From: Branchiostoma floridae
Lineage: Eukaryota > Chordata > Leptocardii > Amphioxiformes > Branchiostomatidae
Reading direction: 5' to 3'
Assembly (NCBI RefSeq): GCF_000003815.2
Contig: NC_049983.1
Span: 5,798,413 to 5,862,412 of the forward strand
DNA: 64,000 nucleotides
A program made the translations under genes and the position numbers. Below the pieces are notes generated by a model that was not told where the DNA came from, did no database searches, and saw only the letters and a program-made list of their open reading frames with translations. Shown piece after piece: positions 33,101 to 43,260 of this stretch (position 1 is its first letter; the number at the start of each line of letters is the position of its first letter).

Positions 33101-36100
33101 AGTAGAGCCTACAGTCTCTTCCCACTCCAGCTCCCCTCCAACTCCGATGACCTCTGCAGCATTGGCCAAGTTAAAGCCATCTTAAGGAGTCTGAACACTA
33201 GGAAATCAGGTGGACCTGACGGCATTCCGAACTGGGTTCTCAGTGTGTACCATGAAGACCTAGCTCCAGTCGTGACTCACCTGATAAACTCCTCCTACAA
33301 CTCCGGATACATGCCTTCCGTGTGGAAAATGGCGAATGTTTGCCCCATACCAAAAACGTCTGTTCCTGCAAGCAAGAAGGATTGGCGGCCTATCTCCCTT
33401 ATCTCGACCCTCGGAAAGGTACAAGAAAGGCTTGTGCTGAACAGATTTCTACCGATTATGAAGCCCTGGATACGGGATCAGTATGCCTACATGCCAAAAG
33501 CTTCGACCACTGTCGCTCTTCTGAAAGTGTACCAGTCCTGGTTGCAAAGTTTAGACACCAAGAAGACATCAATGGTCCGTGTGCTCCTGGCTGATATGTC
33601 AAAGGCTTTTGACAGAGTCGACCACGGAATACTGCTACAACATCTGGATGCCCGTGGTACGCCCCCTAGGATGCTTGCTTGGATCTCCAGCTATCTATCC
33701 AGCAGGACCCAACGCGTGGTCGCCAACAACCAGTACAGCAGTTGGCGCGTTGTCACCTCTGGGGTCCCCCAAGGTGGGGTGCTATCCCCTTACCTATTTC
33801 TTGTGTACATGTCTACAAGAACCACCAAGCATGAGACCACCGATAACACCGGCTACGCCGATGATATAGGTCTGTCTCGCACCATCCCCTGTGATGCTGT
33901 CGAGACTGATGACACCATGCAACAAGAAGCCACACAACTGGACTCCTGGGCAGCGGACAAAAACATGATCATGAATGGGGACAAATCCTACGAACTCAGA
34001 CTGTGCTTCTCCAAACACCCTCCCGAGCCCCCTCCCCTTACTCTTGGGGGGAAAGTAGTGCCAGTGGTTGACTGTGCGACTTACCTGGGTTTTAAGGTAC
34101 ATTCCAACCTCAGATGGGACAGCCATATCACACATGTGACAACGAAGGGCTCCAAACGACTACACTTCCTCCGCTTACTGGCCAAGGGCGACATGCCTCC
34201 TAAAGACCTGTTAACCGTCTACACTACTCTGGTGAGGCCAGTGTTGGAATATGCCCACGTTGTCTTCGTTGGATGCACTGAGTCTCAAAGGAACACTCTC
34301 GAACGCGTACAGAAACGAGCTCTGCGTATCATCTACGGACACAGCAGCAATCCAGCGTCGTTGGCTCCCTTGCCCACCCTGCAGTCCAGACGAGAAAACG
34401 CTGCAAGATCGCTATACACGCAGATGCTGGCCAGTGACCATCCTTTGCACTTTATGGTCCCTGACGACATGGAGGTTGCGACAGGACGAACATTGCGTAA
34501 CTCCAGTCACCGAACACTACCTAAATGCAGGACCGAAAGACTCAAACGATCATTCTTGTACCGAGCCACAGTGCTCCACAACAACTCGTTTTAATCTAAT
34601 CCTACAGACAGTTTGAAATGTTTACAAAGTGCAATTTCTAATTCTTTTAAAAATGAATGACTACATATGTTTGTATTCTATATGTACGTAGTTTTTAAGC
34701 ATGTTTCAAATGTCAATTTGTCTCCTCCGTTTACGTTTTTAACACCTCGATTTTAAACACTGTAAATTAGCGACGTATTCAGATCATGTCGACATGCATA
34801 TGTACATGAAATCTGCTACGCTGAATAAATTCTTTGATTATATTTCAGCCATACATAGTATGGTGAAATATATTGTATTCGTAATGTTTCTTTCTTCTTT
34901 CTCCTGTCAAATCTTCAAAGTGATTCATCTCCGCCGTTCCTGGACCGAATGACCTGAAATTTGGCACAGGGGTAGAATGGGCCAATACCTTGATGTTTTT
35001 TTCTCAGTTTTTTCATATCTGCCTCTAAAATGATTTTATTGAGATTTTTTGGTCAATTTTAGACCAAAACTGTATATTTTGGCCCCTGTACCCTGGTATT
35101 ACAATGAAATGAGCTGAAATTTGACAGAGATGTGCCTTAATAATGCCCCCATATAAATTCGATAACACTTTTGGTGTACAGTACAACAAAATGCTTATTT
35201 TTGCGATTTTTTGACCAATTTTTGACCAAAAAAGGACACTTTTGGCCCCTGTACCCTGGTATTACAACCAAATGAGCTGAAATTTGACAGAGATGTGCCT
35301 TGATAATCTCTTCATATAAATTCAATAACACTTTTGGTGTACAGTACAACAAAATGCTTATTTTTGCGATTTTTTGACCAATTTTTGACCAAAAAAGGAC
35401 ACTTTTGGCTCCTGTACCTTGGTATTGCAACCGAATGAGCTGAAATTTGACACAGATGTGCCTTGATAATCCCTTCATATAAATTCAATAACACTTTCGG
35501 TGTACAGTGCAACAAAATGCTTATTTTTGCGATTTTTGGCCAATTTTGACCAAAAAAGGACACTTTTGGCTCCTGTACCCTGGTATTACAATTAAATGAC
35601 CTGAAATTTGGTATAGATAGGCATTAGATACTTGGTAACAAGATTCAAGTAAAATTTTTGACATAAACAACTTTAAAATGATTAATTTTGGCACTTTTCT
35701 GAGGGGAAATTTGTTTTCTTTTGGCCTCCTGACGTGACCTTCCGTGACCCCGCACAGAGCCACACCTGTGCGCGTCAGCCGGAGAGTTAATTGAATCAAA
35801 GACCTAGCCAATCAGCGAAGAGGAGGCCAAAGGCTAATTAATATTCATAAGCGGGGCCTCATGATCCCGTATATAGCAGTGTTCCCGCCAGTGGGAGCGA
35901 AGCCCGCCTAAGGCTCTCGCATTTTAGACTATTCAGAAGGCTTTATATTGTATCAGTTCTTAGGGGCATATCTATGATAATCGCAGCAGTCACTTAACTT
36001 CTCTTCAGGAGTTTAGCGTAACACTATTTCAGGTCAAACTGTCAAAGGCAACTAAAAACAAACTTTAACGTTACTGAGTTCAACAGTACTTATAACTTGT

Positions 36101-38921
36101 TATCCGAAGTTGAAACGCTAGCGATGGTATTTTCGCTGCGCTGTTAGCTCCGTGCGACTGTTGTTGACGGTCTTATAACGGTATATTTTGCACCCCTGTA
36201 CCCTGGTATGAGTAACATTTGGTATAGATAGGCATAAGATAGTTGGTAAAATGATCCAAGTAAAATTTTTGGCATAAAGTACTGTAAAAGGCTTAATTAC
36301 AGCACTTTTTTTAGGGGAAATTGGTTTTCTTTCGTTCTCCATGCCATGACCTTTCGGACGTTCACCCCACAGAGCCGACATCTGCACCTGCGTCTAGCCG
36401 GCAGGAAGAGTTAATTCCATTAATGGTTCAGCCAATCAGCGAAGAGGAAAGCGAAGGCTAATTAATATTCATAAGCGGGACCACACAATACGTTAACTTG
36501 AAGACTCAGGCCGTACAGACTTTTCGCCAGGATTTTTTCAAAGCGTCGGACAGGGGTCCGGGGTCCGCCGAATGTCCCTGGCGGGGTCCAGGGGCAGGGC
36601 CACTGTGGGGGGGACCCAGGTGGGCGAAGCCCCCCCGGAAGCTCTTGCATTTTAGACTATTGAGAAGGCTTCTTTTATCAGTTTTTTTAGGGCCATATCT
36701 ACGATAATCGTAGCGGTCACTTACTTCTCTTCAGCAGTTTGACTTTAGAATATTTCGGGTCAAAGCTTCAAAGACAACTAAAACCTCATAAACAACAAAC
36801 TTTACTTAGCTCAACAGTATACAAAAATATTGTACGGGTTGCCATCCTTAGTTGAAGCGCTTATTTATAGCGCTAGTATCTTCGCTGCGCCGTTAGCCGC
36901 CGTGCGACTTTTGTTGACGGTCTGATATCCCTACGTCGCCGCCTCGCTGATATTCCCACGGACATTTTTCAAGAAAAATACCCAGCAAAAACGCTGTTTT
37001 GCGTCAAATTCTATTCTATAAAACATGTGGGACTCAGTGTTACAGTCTAAATATTTTGTAGAAGCACCGCTGTAGGAAAGAAGGTCCAAGCAATGTAAAA
37101 CATCACGTAGCATGAAGTTCGCTGTCAACTGGCACACAGCACATGACTGTTTGAAACTCTAAGTCTAATCAACAGCCGTGTTTGATTGATAGCCGGCGGT
37201 CCTTTGATGAAGTCGGCGAAAGGTGCGTTAGTTAGAAAATCTGCGTTTAGTTTTGATACGTAATTATAAGTTAGACAGTGGGGAGAATGATTATTTTCTC
37301 ATCAATATTTCTCTTCAGAATTATTTGAACTTAATTGTACATCTAAACAATTGGCTTACCTGTGCAATGTTTATATGATTAATGATCAGTGTACTGAAAT
37401 CATGTGTAACGTATGGCTCCTAGTCAATAGATCAGCATTTTCTCTATAGTGACCACCTGTCTATAGTGGCCACATTTCCTAGTGCTGTTGTTGTTTGACA
37501 TAAACTTTGAACATTTAAATTGTAAGTAACTTTTAACTGCCAGAGTTTCAGCCCAATAAAACACTCTCAGCGCCAGGGTATGAACAGACTGACCAGACAG
37601 ACGAAAATAAATCCTCGAACAAGGTTCAATCGTATCTTCCGGGTCTGGCAGGAAGTTGTTAAACTAAAATAAGAATAGGCTCGATGGCTGATTGCATACA
37701 AAGTAAAACAGTTTAACAGTTTTACAGCTTGAAGAAAACAAACGCTCCTACAGTACCTGCACCTGCTTGATAATTATTAAATCGTATGCCCTACTTGAAT
37801 AAAAAAGTTCACTGCAATAATAAATGTACCCACATCACAAGGAGCTTATACTTTTTTAAACTTACACCTAGTTATCGTACTGAAAATTGTTAATGACATT
37901 ACATGAAGTCATTCAACAATTTTCAGTCATGATGAAAATTTTCTGAATGGAAGGTGTGATTATTGTCATTTTCTGAAAAATAGAAGCAAGCTCTGTTTTT
38001 ACCTGGAATCAATTCACAATACCAGTCCACTTTGGGGGATAATGTACTGTTAATATGATGTTCCATTTTTGCGCAGGGGTGATTTGGAACAGTCCAATGT
38101 TGCGTGGGAAGGGGTATGGCTGAAATATGCTGTATTTGCTCTTAAGCAAATGTCGGCCTTTCTAGTTTTTTTTTTTTTTTTTTTAAATCCAAAGTAACAA
38201 GCCTGGGCTCCAAGCTATAGTTATATTTGACTTGACCTAATGTAAAAGGGAAAGAGGGACTGGTGATTGCAAGTAATAAAATTCTCCACTTTCAGTCGAT
38301 TGCTTTCTCCCGTGGGGAACTGGAACAAAAACGATAAGTGTGTCATCTATTGAAACCAAAAATTACAAATATCACTAAATATGGTTGTTAGAATTTTGTG
38401 ACCGAGCACTATCAACTGTTTTAGCCTCACACTAATGTGTAGACCGTGGTCGCATTTCTTAAGCCACCGAATAATGTTGCAGGGAAATTTTCTTACATAG
38501 CTCACAATCCCTTGACCTCCAGGTCGTTGGGGGACAAAGTGGACACAACAGCCAACAACAATATTAATACCCTTCAAATAAAAGCATTTTACATAACGTT
38601 CCCCTCAACACATTACCCCACACGCTCCGAGACATTATCGCACAGTCCCTTACCTCCTTTTGTCCATGAAATCTTCAATAAACAGCACAATGTTGGGGTG
38701 CACGTGACTGTGCTGGGCCAGAGCTAACAGGGGCTCAAGCTCCCTCTCCGCATTCATCCTGGCTTGGTCGTCACCGTCACCCAGGTCTAGTTCCTTCAGG
38801 GCATACAAGTTGCCGTTCTTCCGGCCTTTGTACACTCTACCAAAGGCCCGTGCCCAAGCTCCTCCAACTTCTCATAGTCGCCGACAATATCCTGTCCAGC
38901 ATTTTCGAAAAAACTCGCCAT
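30185..38921 (-). CDS. STK35/PDIK1L-like Ser/Thr protein kinase, four exons, frame break in glycine loop
   Basis: Exons: 38,921-38,654 (MASFFENAGQDIVGDYEKLE), 31,313-31,091, 30,833-30,664, 30,419-30,185, giving about 298 residues. Sites are AGG-AG|GTAAGG, TTAACTAG|C, AAG|GTAATG, TTCACAG|GTG, AAAC|GTAGGT and TTCACAG|T, and the phases agree between exons. The N-lobe shows GRVYKGRKNGNLYALKELDL, with Lys as the ATP-binding residue, then HPNIVLFIEDFMDKRS and LWLVMEFCPLGTMN. The catalytic loop is IVHLDLKPDNVLV and DFG is intact (VADFGLAK). WYAAPEIWDRHYTKKCDVYS and VMFAAMLDRT are the features that suggest STK35/PDIK1L. Odd points: exon 1 is 268 bp where the phases need 269, with a CCC run at 38,847-38,849 in the GxGxFG codons one base short; and HRD reads HLD. 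It may be an assembly error or a decaying copy. Confidence 0.75.
31330..34840 (+). mobile_element. CR1/L2-like non-LTR retrotransposon (LINE) in kinase intron 1
   Basis: It lies antisense to the kinase, between exons 1 and 2. A single long frame has endonuclease then reverse transcriptase. The 3' side is an untranslated region of about 250 bp ending near tgaataaattctttgatt at 34,823-34,840, directly followed by an unrelated palindrome-headed repeat. The 5' border is uncertain (31,320-31,560). No target duplication could be identified by eye. Confidence 0.75.
31625..34594 (+). CDS. LINE endonuclease / reverse transcriptase, about 989 aa, uninterrupted
   Basis: The first ATG in the frame is at 31,625 (MASIEVLRYSAG); the frame is open from 31,562. 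An apurinic-type endonuclease begins near residue 100: GILLTNARSLLHKLDEF, AAVTESWFSADLPEE, ILCGDFNNLP, then TLDLIITN and GSSDHNC. The RT follows: SGGPDGIPNWVLS, WRPISLISTLGKVQERLV, VLLADMSKAFDRVDHGILL, SGVPQGGVLSPYLFLVYM and YADDIGLS (Tyr744). The C-terminal part (TYLGFKVHSNLRWDSHI, RPVLEYAHVVFVGC) is typical of the CR1/L2/Jockey group. Between YLFLVYM and YADD the spacer is polar and Thr-rich (STRTTKHETTDNTG), unlike the usual INDL-type stretch, so the protein may be slightly altered there. I find no separate ORF1. Confidence 0.85.
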   Translation: MASIEVLRYSAGFLRGLQRRTSSFIDLQVKEKLKTYGLFRRSRPRGRKAGKSLVRNISTIVGNRPLGHRLTCKSVSDSKCDRHSYLRSIRCDVKSSRPKGMPGILLTNARSLLHKLDEFCLTLSLNKIDIAAVTESWFSADLPEEVTSVDGYNLYRKDRRNRRGGGIALYISNDIKAKLVDIAVPDNLECIWTQLQPQRTPRDVPVLYMGVLYHPPWANEKLLQDETIQHLIHTLDTIRRKHPLAGIILCGDFNNLPIQPLLSSHPELKQVVTGATRANSTLDLIITNVHHQYHVPDIIAPLGSSDHNCILWKPKVSNQHSGLLPRIKHRLVTQERKEALGLCMCITDWSAVYNAVSVEDKVATFNRILQTMLDVCVPLRTSKSRNVDKHWMTDKIMAAIKKRQSAYKKHGKTEKWKKLRNWVQTLIRKQKSSHYNRCIGMLKKENPREWWNFVNNELGRTQKSKGKVTVSDVPDDRVADALNDFFAEAWSDSRAYSLFPLQLPSNSDDLCSIGQVKAILRSLNTRKSGGPDGIPNWVLSVYHEDLAPVVTHLINSSYNSGYMPSVWKMANVCPIPKTSVPASKKDWRPISLISTLGKVQERLVLNRFLPIMKPWIRDQYAYMPKASTTVALLKVYQSWLQSLDTKKTSMVRVLLADMSKAFDRVDHGILLQHLDARGTPPRMLAWISSYLSSRTQRVVANNQYSSWRVVTSGVPQGGVLSPYLFLVYMSTRTTKHETTDNTGYADDIGLSRTIPCDAVETDDTMQQEATQLDSWAADKNMIMNGDKSYELRLCFSKHPPEPPPLTLGGKVVPVVDCATYLGFKVHSNLRWDSHITHVTTKGSKRLHFLRLLAKGDMPPKDLLTVYTTLVRPVLEYAHVVFVGCTESQRNTLERVQKRALRIIYGHSSNPASLAPLPTLQSRRENAARSLYTQMLASDHPLHFMVPDDMEVATGRTLRNSSHRTLPKCRTERLKRSFLYRATVLHNNSF
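34848..36760. repeat. Composite repeat block with palindromic head and two related copies of an 'agctaattaatattcataagcgg' module
   Basis: It starts atatttcagccatacatagt and continues atggtgaaatat, a hairpin, as does the block at about 24,637. The stretch 35,690-36,010 (gaggggaaatt..., ctaattaatattcataagcg, gcattttagactattcagaa, atctatgataatcgcagc) is repeated at 36,300-36,740 with about 80% similarity. It lies in kinase intron 1. No coding frame is credible. Confidence 0.6.
35111..35600. repeat. 163-bp tandem repeat, about three units
   Basis: Units start gagctgaaatttgacagaga at 35,111, 35,274 and 35,437, with a partial fourth at about 35,598 (gacctgaaatttggtataga). Each contains acttttggtgtacagtacaa and ttgaccaaaaaaggacactt. 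The minus-strand frames through it repeat the same peptide and are not genes. Confidence 0.85.
36900..38640. other. Kinase intron 1, distal part; nothing recognised
   Basis: It is AT-rich single-copy-looking DNA with a T20 run at about 38,166-38,185. No open frame with a recognisable motif is present. Confidence 0.4.
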
Positions 38922-38939
38922 TCTCCAGTTAACGTTATA

Positions 38940-39890
38940 AACTTGGGTTTGAGTCACTGGAAGGCACTACGTTCTAGATGCAGACTGCGGACTGTTGCAC
39001 TTAAACCGTCGGGTTGTTACCGTAAACTTGACAGGGGAACCGCTGACTGCAATTACTGACAAAATCCCTCCAGTTTCGGTCACGAGACAAGTTTTCTGAC
39101 TCGTCATTGGTCCGTACTGTCCTTGTGGGAAATAAGACATCTAATTAACCAGATTTACCCCGGACCTTGTAATTGGGACACGGTATATATGCAGTTGTTA
39201 CCTCCAGGAAGGAAGGTCATCACCTGATGGAGTATTGTAGTTCGTCATGTTTTGGCGTTCGCAGCTGTATCTCACGATCCCTTTTTCTGCATTCGTATGT
39301 AGTTTTGCTTGTCGACTGCCAGCTCGAGCAGCCCGTACGTGCAATATGTTTTTAGACCGTAAGTCCGCGCCCGACCGGGGCCGCCAGATCACGAAGCCAC
39401 CGTACAGACCGCTAGGCTAAAAGGTCCGGACCAGACTGGTCAGTTGGTGGCGTTTGAACCTCATTGTTACACCGCTCCCCGTTTTCTTTTCAAATTTATG
39501 CCATTCCGGCAAGGCACATTTGGCGATTAATCTTTGCCATTGATTATGCAAAAAAGTACATATCATGTCGTATGCTACCTTAATCTCCAGTATGACATTC
39601 ACAGCATTTATTGTAAGAAAAATGTCGTAACTGGCATTGATTGTGCAAATTATGACGTAATTAACGTAAGACATATTGGATCATAATCTGTTTTATGCAC
39701 CTTTCGTAAAGGTATCTTCACCTCCAATACACGTATAACATCCGTACGCGTGCGGGAGCAAAGCTTACACAACTATTTTTAGACCCATTATCAAACTACA
39801 ATCAGGGAAAAGTCCCAACAAAAGTGAAGAAACGTGACATTGTCTCGTAACTCTAGCACCGAGGGATTATTACATGCAGTTTGTAAAGTT
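38940..39890. other. Upstream of the kinase; nothing recognised
   Basis: This would hold the kinase promoter. A gcaattactgacaaaat stretch and a tatatatgcag word at about 39,185-39,195 are visible, but the latter is on the far side and not clearly placed for the kinase. No gene called. Confidence 0.3.
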
Positions 39891-39894
39891 AAGA

Positions 39895-41345
39895 AAAGGC
39901 CAATGTGTATGAACTATGCAGGGACAGGTGTGTTTAGTTGTGTAGGTGTTCAGCAACAATGACAGGTATGCTCACTTTTGTGTGTAACGTCAAAGTGATG
40001 AGTGCAAGGAAAAGTTTGTTTACCTGTGCACGTGTGTGGATGGTGTTCAGCACCAAGGACAGGTATAGTTGCCTTACGTAGACTATGTATAAATGCAGGA
40101 GTCATAGTATACTTCGAAATGGCGACCGTAAGCAAAAAAAGCCTGTAGCAGTCAACACGGCTATCTAACGTTAACATGGTTCGCAAGATTTAATGTTGCC
40201 CTCCCCCACTCTCAAACTGGCGCAACCCTGGGATTGATCCAATTCTTGCTCCGAATTCGACAGAAACAATCAGTGAAGCAATTCAGAGCTAGAGTAGAAT
40301 AGATGTATCTCGTTATTCACCTAAAACAACAGACTCCACAAAATATCTCATAGAACTCTTTTTTACGGCACCTATTTCAGTTGAATTACTCACGGTCTCA
40401 CAGCGACCCCTATTAACCAAAAAGCAAAATGCAGATCTTTCGTTGACATAGGGAAGAGAAAACTTCAAGTTGATTGGGAATATATTTAATATGATTGGAC
40501 AATACTAACCAAAGGCCGACAGGTGGATTTGATATACAGCGTAAAATGTACCGTAAGTGTTAGATTTATGCGCTACCATTGGTCATCGTTGTTAGCTACT
40601 CTACCAATAATGCTTGGGTCACAATAATCCTTGAGACAAAATTCTTGAGACATAATTATCGAATTGACCGATCGTATATAAGAAATCAAAACCATTCCAC
40701 CTAGAACAATGGTAATAATAAGTTTGTCCGCAAGGCGACACTTCGGTATCAATAGGACATTGCGCTGTCATTTGAGTTATGACAACAGGGGAACCGACAT
40801 TTGCTCAGCTGCTTAGGGACTGCCAGATACTCAAGGCCATAACTTGTTTTGAAAATTTTATCATTATATCAAGGTCATTGAAAACTTTTATCAGTCTTTT
40901 TTTATTTTAGGCCATGATGATTTGAGTATATGGATGACATCCGTGGGAGCATCAATTTACGGTCGTTTGCAAAAAAAAAGTTTTCAAAGATACTTTAAAT
41001 CGTATAAAGCTTCTGGAAATTGACAAGATATATGCGGCAGATAAAACAAAAATATAAAACGGCAGGTATACATATACTTATGTAATAGCCAATGCCAATT
41101 CCAGGGTCAAAGAAGGAGATGTGAAAGAACAATAAAGCAAAGAATCTATTGTTCGGTATTCCATACCCTGTGTGTTTGGTCATTTGAAAAGAAAGTTTGG
41201 TCCCCCTTTTTTGCAGAGATCAACTGATAACGTGGGTTCCTCTGGTTCTGCGTTGGACTGGTTTAAGATACTAAAGTACCTACTTGGTACTTTCTCGTAA
41301 TGTTCACCATCGATCTGTGGAGAGGAATTCAAAATCAGGCGAAAA
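39895..41345. repeat. Diverged partial copy of the 17.4-20.3 kb repeat modules
   Basis: Blocks shared with 17,390-20,330 include tatgcagggacaggtgtgtt, aaatgcaggagtca, gcgaccgtaagcaaaaaaag, ctcacggtctcacagcgacc, tatggatgacatcc, aagaatctattgtt and ggtactttctcgt. The match is broken by indels and about 20% divergence. It may mark an older duplication of the same locus or the same repeat family. Confidence 0.55.
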
Positions 41346-42610
41346 TTATTGTGTGTACCATATGCGCGTATTCTTAGACAGACCCTGTGAAAGGTATGAC
41401 GTGTTATCTGTGACTGAATTATTGTTTGTCTGATTGTTTGAACCTTTATTGAAAGCTCCGACCAGCCTGTAGACTGCTTTTCATAGTATCATGGTCCGTG
41501 TCCGTTTGTTTTCATGATCGATTTTACTTCAAGAGTTGCTTGTGAAAAGAAGTGTACAACCACACTTTTGTCTTAATATAGCATAGTAAAGAATGCAACA
41601 TATGATCATACAGTTGTCTAACTTAAGCACAAGGAGCGTGTGTGTGTGTCTGTGTGCGTGCGTGCGCGCGTGTATGTGCGTGCGTGCGTGTGTGTGTGCG
41701 CATACGTGTGTGCTCAGTGCTCAGAGATCGAACTGGAAACTTTCCAAGCAGAGGTTTCTGGTTAAGCTTGTGAACTTTTCTCATAGAAGTATCTCCCATT
41801 TTCTGTCCGCACTCTCCACCGGTCCGCGAGGTGGAAACGACAAACAAAAATTACAATCTTCACCACTTACCCCTGCTTGGAGAATAGAAAAGGAGACTTT
41901 ACTTAAGTATTGGTTGGGCTACTTATATCAAAAGTACTAGGTCCAGACTATAACGGCAGTTTTGATGGGTTCTATCCAGGCCATCTCATTGGTAATACGT
42001 CAGTTTTGGGACTGGATTAATATATGTTCAGTCGGCGTACATTTCTGTTTTGATATCACCAACTACTGTGAGTCTGCTGCATTTTACATGACCTCGAGCT
42101 CTGATCATCGAGGTGTTATTTGAAAGTTGGGTTTAGACAAGAACGACAGGACAAACTTAAACTCGTTCTCACATATTTACAGATAGTGTCATATGGGTAT
42201 ATTTTGTACATTGCACCCTGAAGCGAAACATTTTTGTGCCTTCCTCCTCCACACTACTGTAATAGTGTAAATTTTGAAAGGTTCTAGTTTCTCACGTCTC
42301 TTATCCATGCAAATGACGAAGGATTCTATGTGCGATAGAAACGTGTTATCTATGGCTGCGTTATTGTAAATAAAAATATGATCACACATGTGTTACGTTT
42401 ATATATTCATATATTCATTAGAAATTTGAGTAACAGGAGGTTTTACAGCTGACCTAGAAATCCGGAGCAAAGATGTCACGTGGTGTCCGAATGAAAGCTC
42501 ATCTGTGTTGGTAAATTCCATATTGAAAAGGTTTAAACTTTGTTCCAGCACAAAGAAGTGACTCACCATAAATTTTCGGCCGAGCACTCCGACCTTCTTC
42601 AGATGAAATG
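41345..42610. other. Intergenic with a (GT)n microsatellite at 41,637-41,705
   Basis: gtgtgtgtgtctgtgtgcgtgc and similar runs make the Cys/Val- and His/Thr-rich frames seen here. Nothing else recognised. Confidence 0.6.
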
Positions 42611-42620
42611 ATTCGCTGCA

Positions 42621-42932
42621 CTAATCCGGAAGTCGTCGGATGACGTCAGGTAGCAGCGAATCATAAATGGCGGGAAGGCGAAACCTGCCACCATCACGGT
42701 TCGACGTGGGTTGATGTGCCCTAATGTAGATAGCCTCCTTGACGCCCCTCACGAACCAATCCTGTTCAGTGTCTAAGATGCGAACTTGGTCCAGAGACAC
42801 GGAGTGGCCAGGGGATTCAATGTGTATATGCTGTGATACCTCTGAGGATGTTGAGCTGCGACGTCTGTGTTCCAAGGAACGGGTTTTTAATGGTCGTTCC
42901 GTTTCCCAGATGTACGATTCGGTGCAATACAC
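42621..42932 (-). pseudogene. Penelope-like element fragment: GIY-YIG endonuclease domain, minus strand
   Basis: The frame gives CTESYIWETERPLKTRSLEH, then VSQHIHIESPGHSVSLDQV, DTEQDWFVRGVKEAIYIR and NRDGGRFRLPAIYDSLLPDV. This is the pattern of the C-terminal GIY-YIG endonuclease of Penelope-like elements (YIGET, EHRR, KEAIHIR, NRDGG). The YIG Gly is replaced by Trp. No RT is attached on this strand. Confidence 0.7.
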
Positions 42933-42949
42933 AGAATAAAGGGCTAGTA

Positions 42950-43260
42950 GTGTTACCCTATGACTTTGTGAAGAATGTATCGGAAGCCTTTCGTAGAATC
43001 TTTAACACGCACGGCATAAAGACCTGCTTTACTTCTAGGCCGACTAGGACACTTAGGCAGCTTTTGGTGGCGCCTAAGGATAAGACGCCCAAAGAACATT
43101 AGTGTGGTGTGGTTTACCACATCCGTTGTAACGGACAAAACATCAGAGGCCCGTGCACCGAATCGTACATCGGGGAAACGGAACGACCATTAAAACCCGT
43201 TTCTTGGAACACAGACGTCGCAGCTCAACATCCTCAGAGGTATCACAGCAAAATTCCATA
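42950..43260 (+). pseudogene. Penelope-like element fragment: RT end and start of GIY-YIG, plus strand
   Basis: The plus strand reads LPYDFVKNVSEAFRRIFN, TLRQLLVAPKDKTPKEH, then a stop, CGVVYHIRC and CTESYIGETERPLK, the usual RT-to-endonuclease transition of Penelope elements. A TAG after PKEH and a frameshift after ERPLK break it. Bases 43,155-43,250 are an inverted copy of 42,829-42,925. Confidence 0.65.

Noticed and set aside
35137-35811. Overlapping minus-strand frames of 83-113 codons
   Set aside because: They repeat the same peptide because of the 163-bp tandem repeat. No start or splice support.
41593-41940. Cys/Val-rich frame over GT repeats
   Set aside because: Microsatellite translation, no conserved feature.
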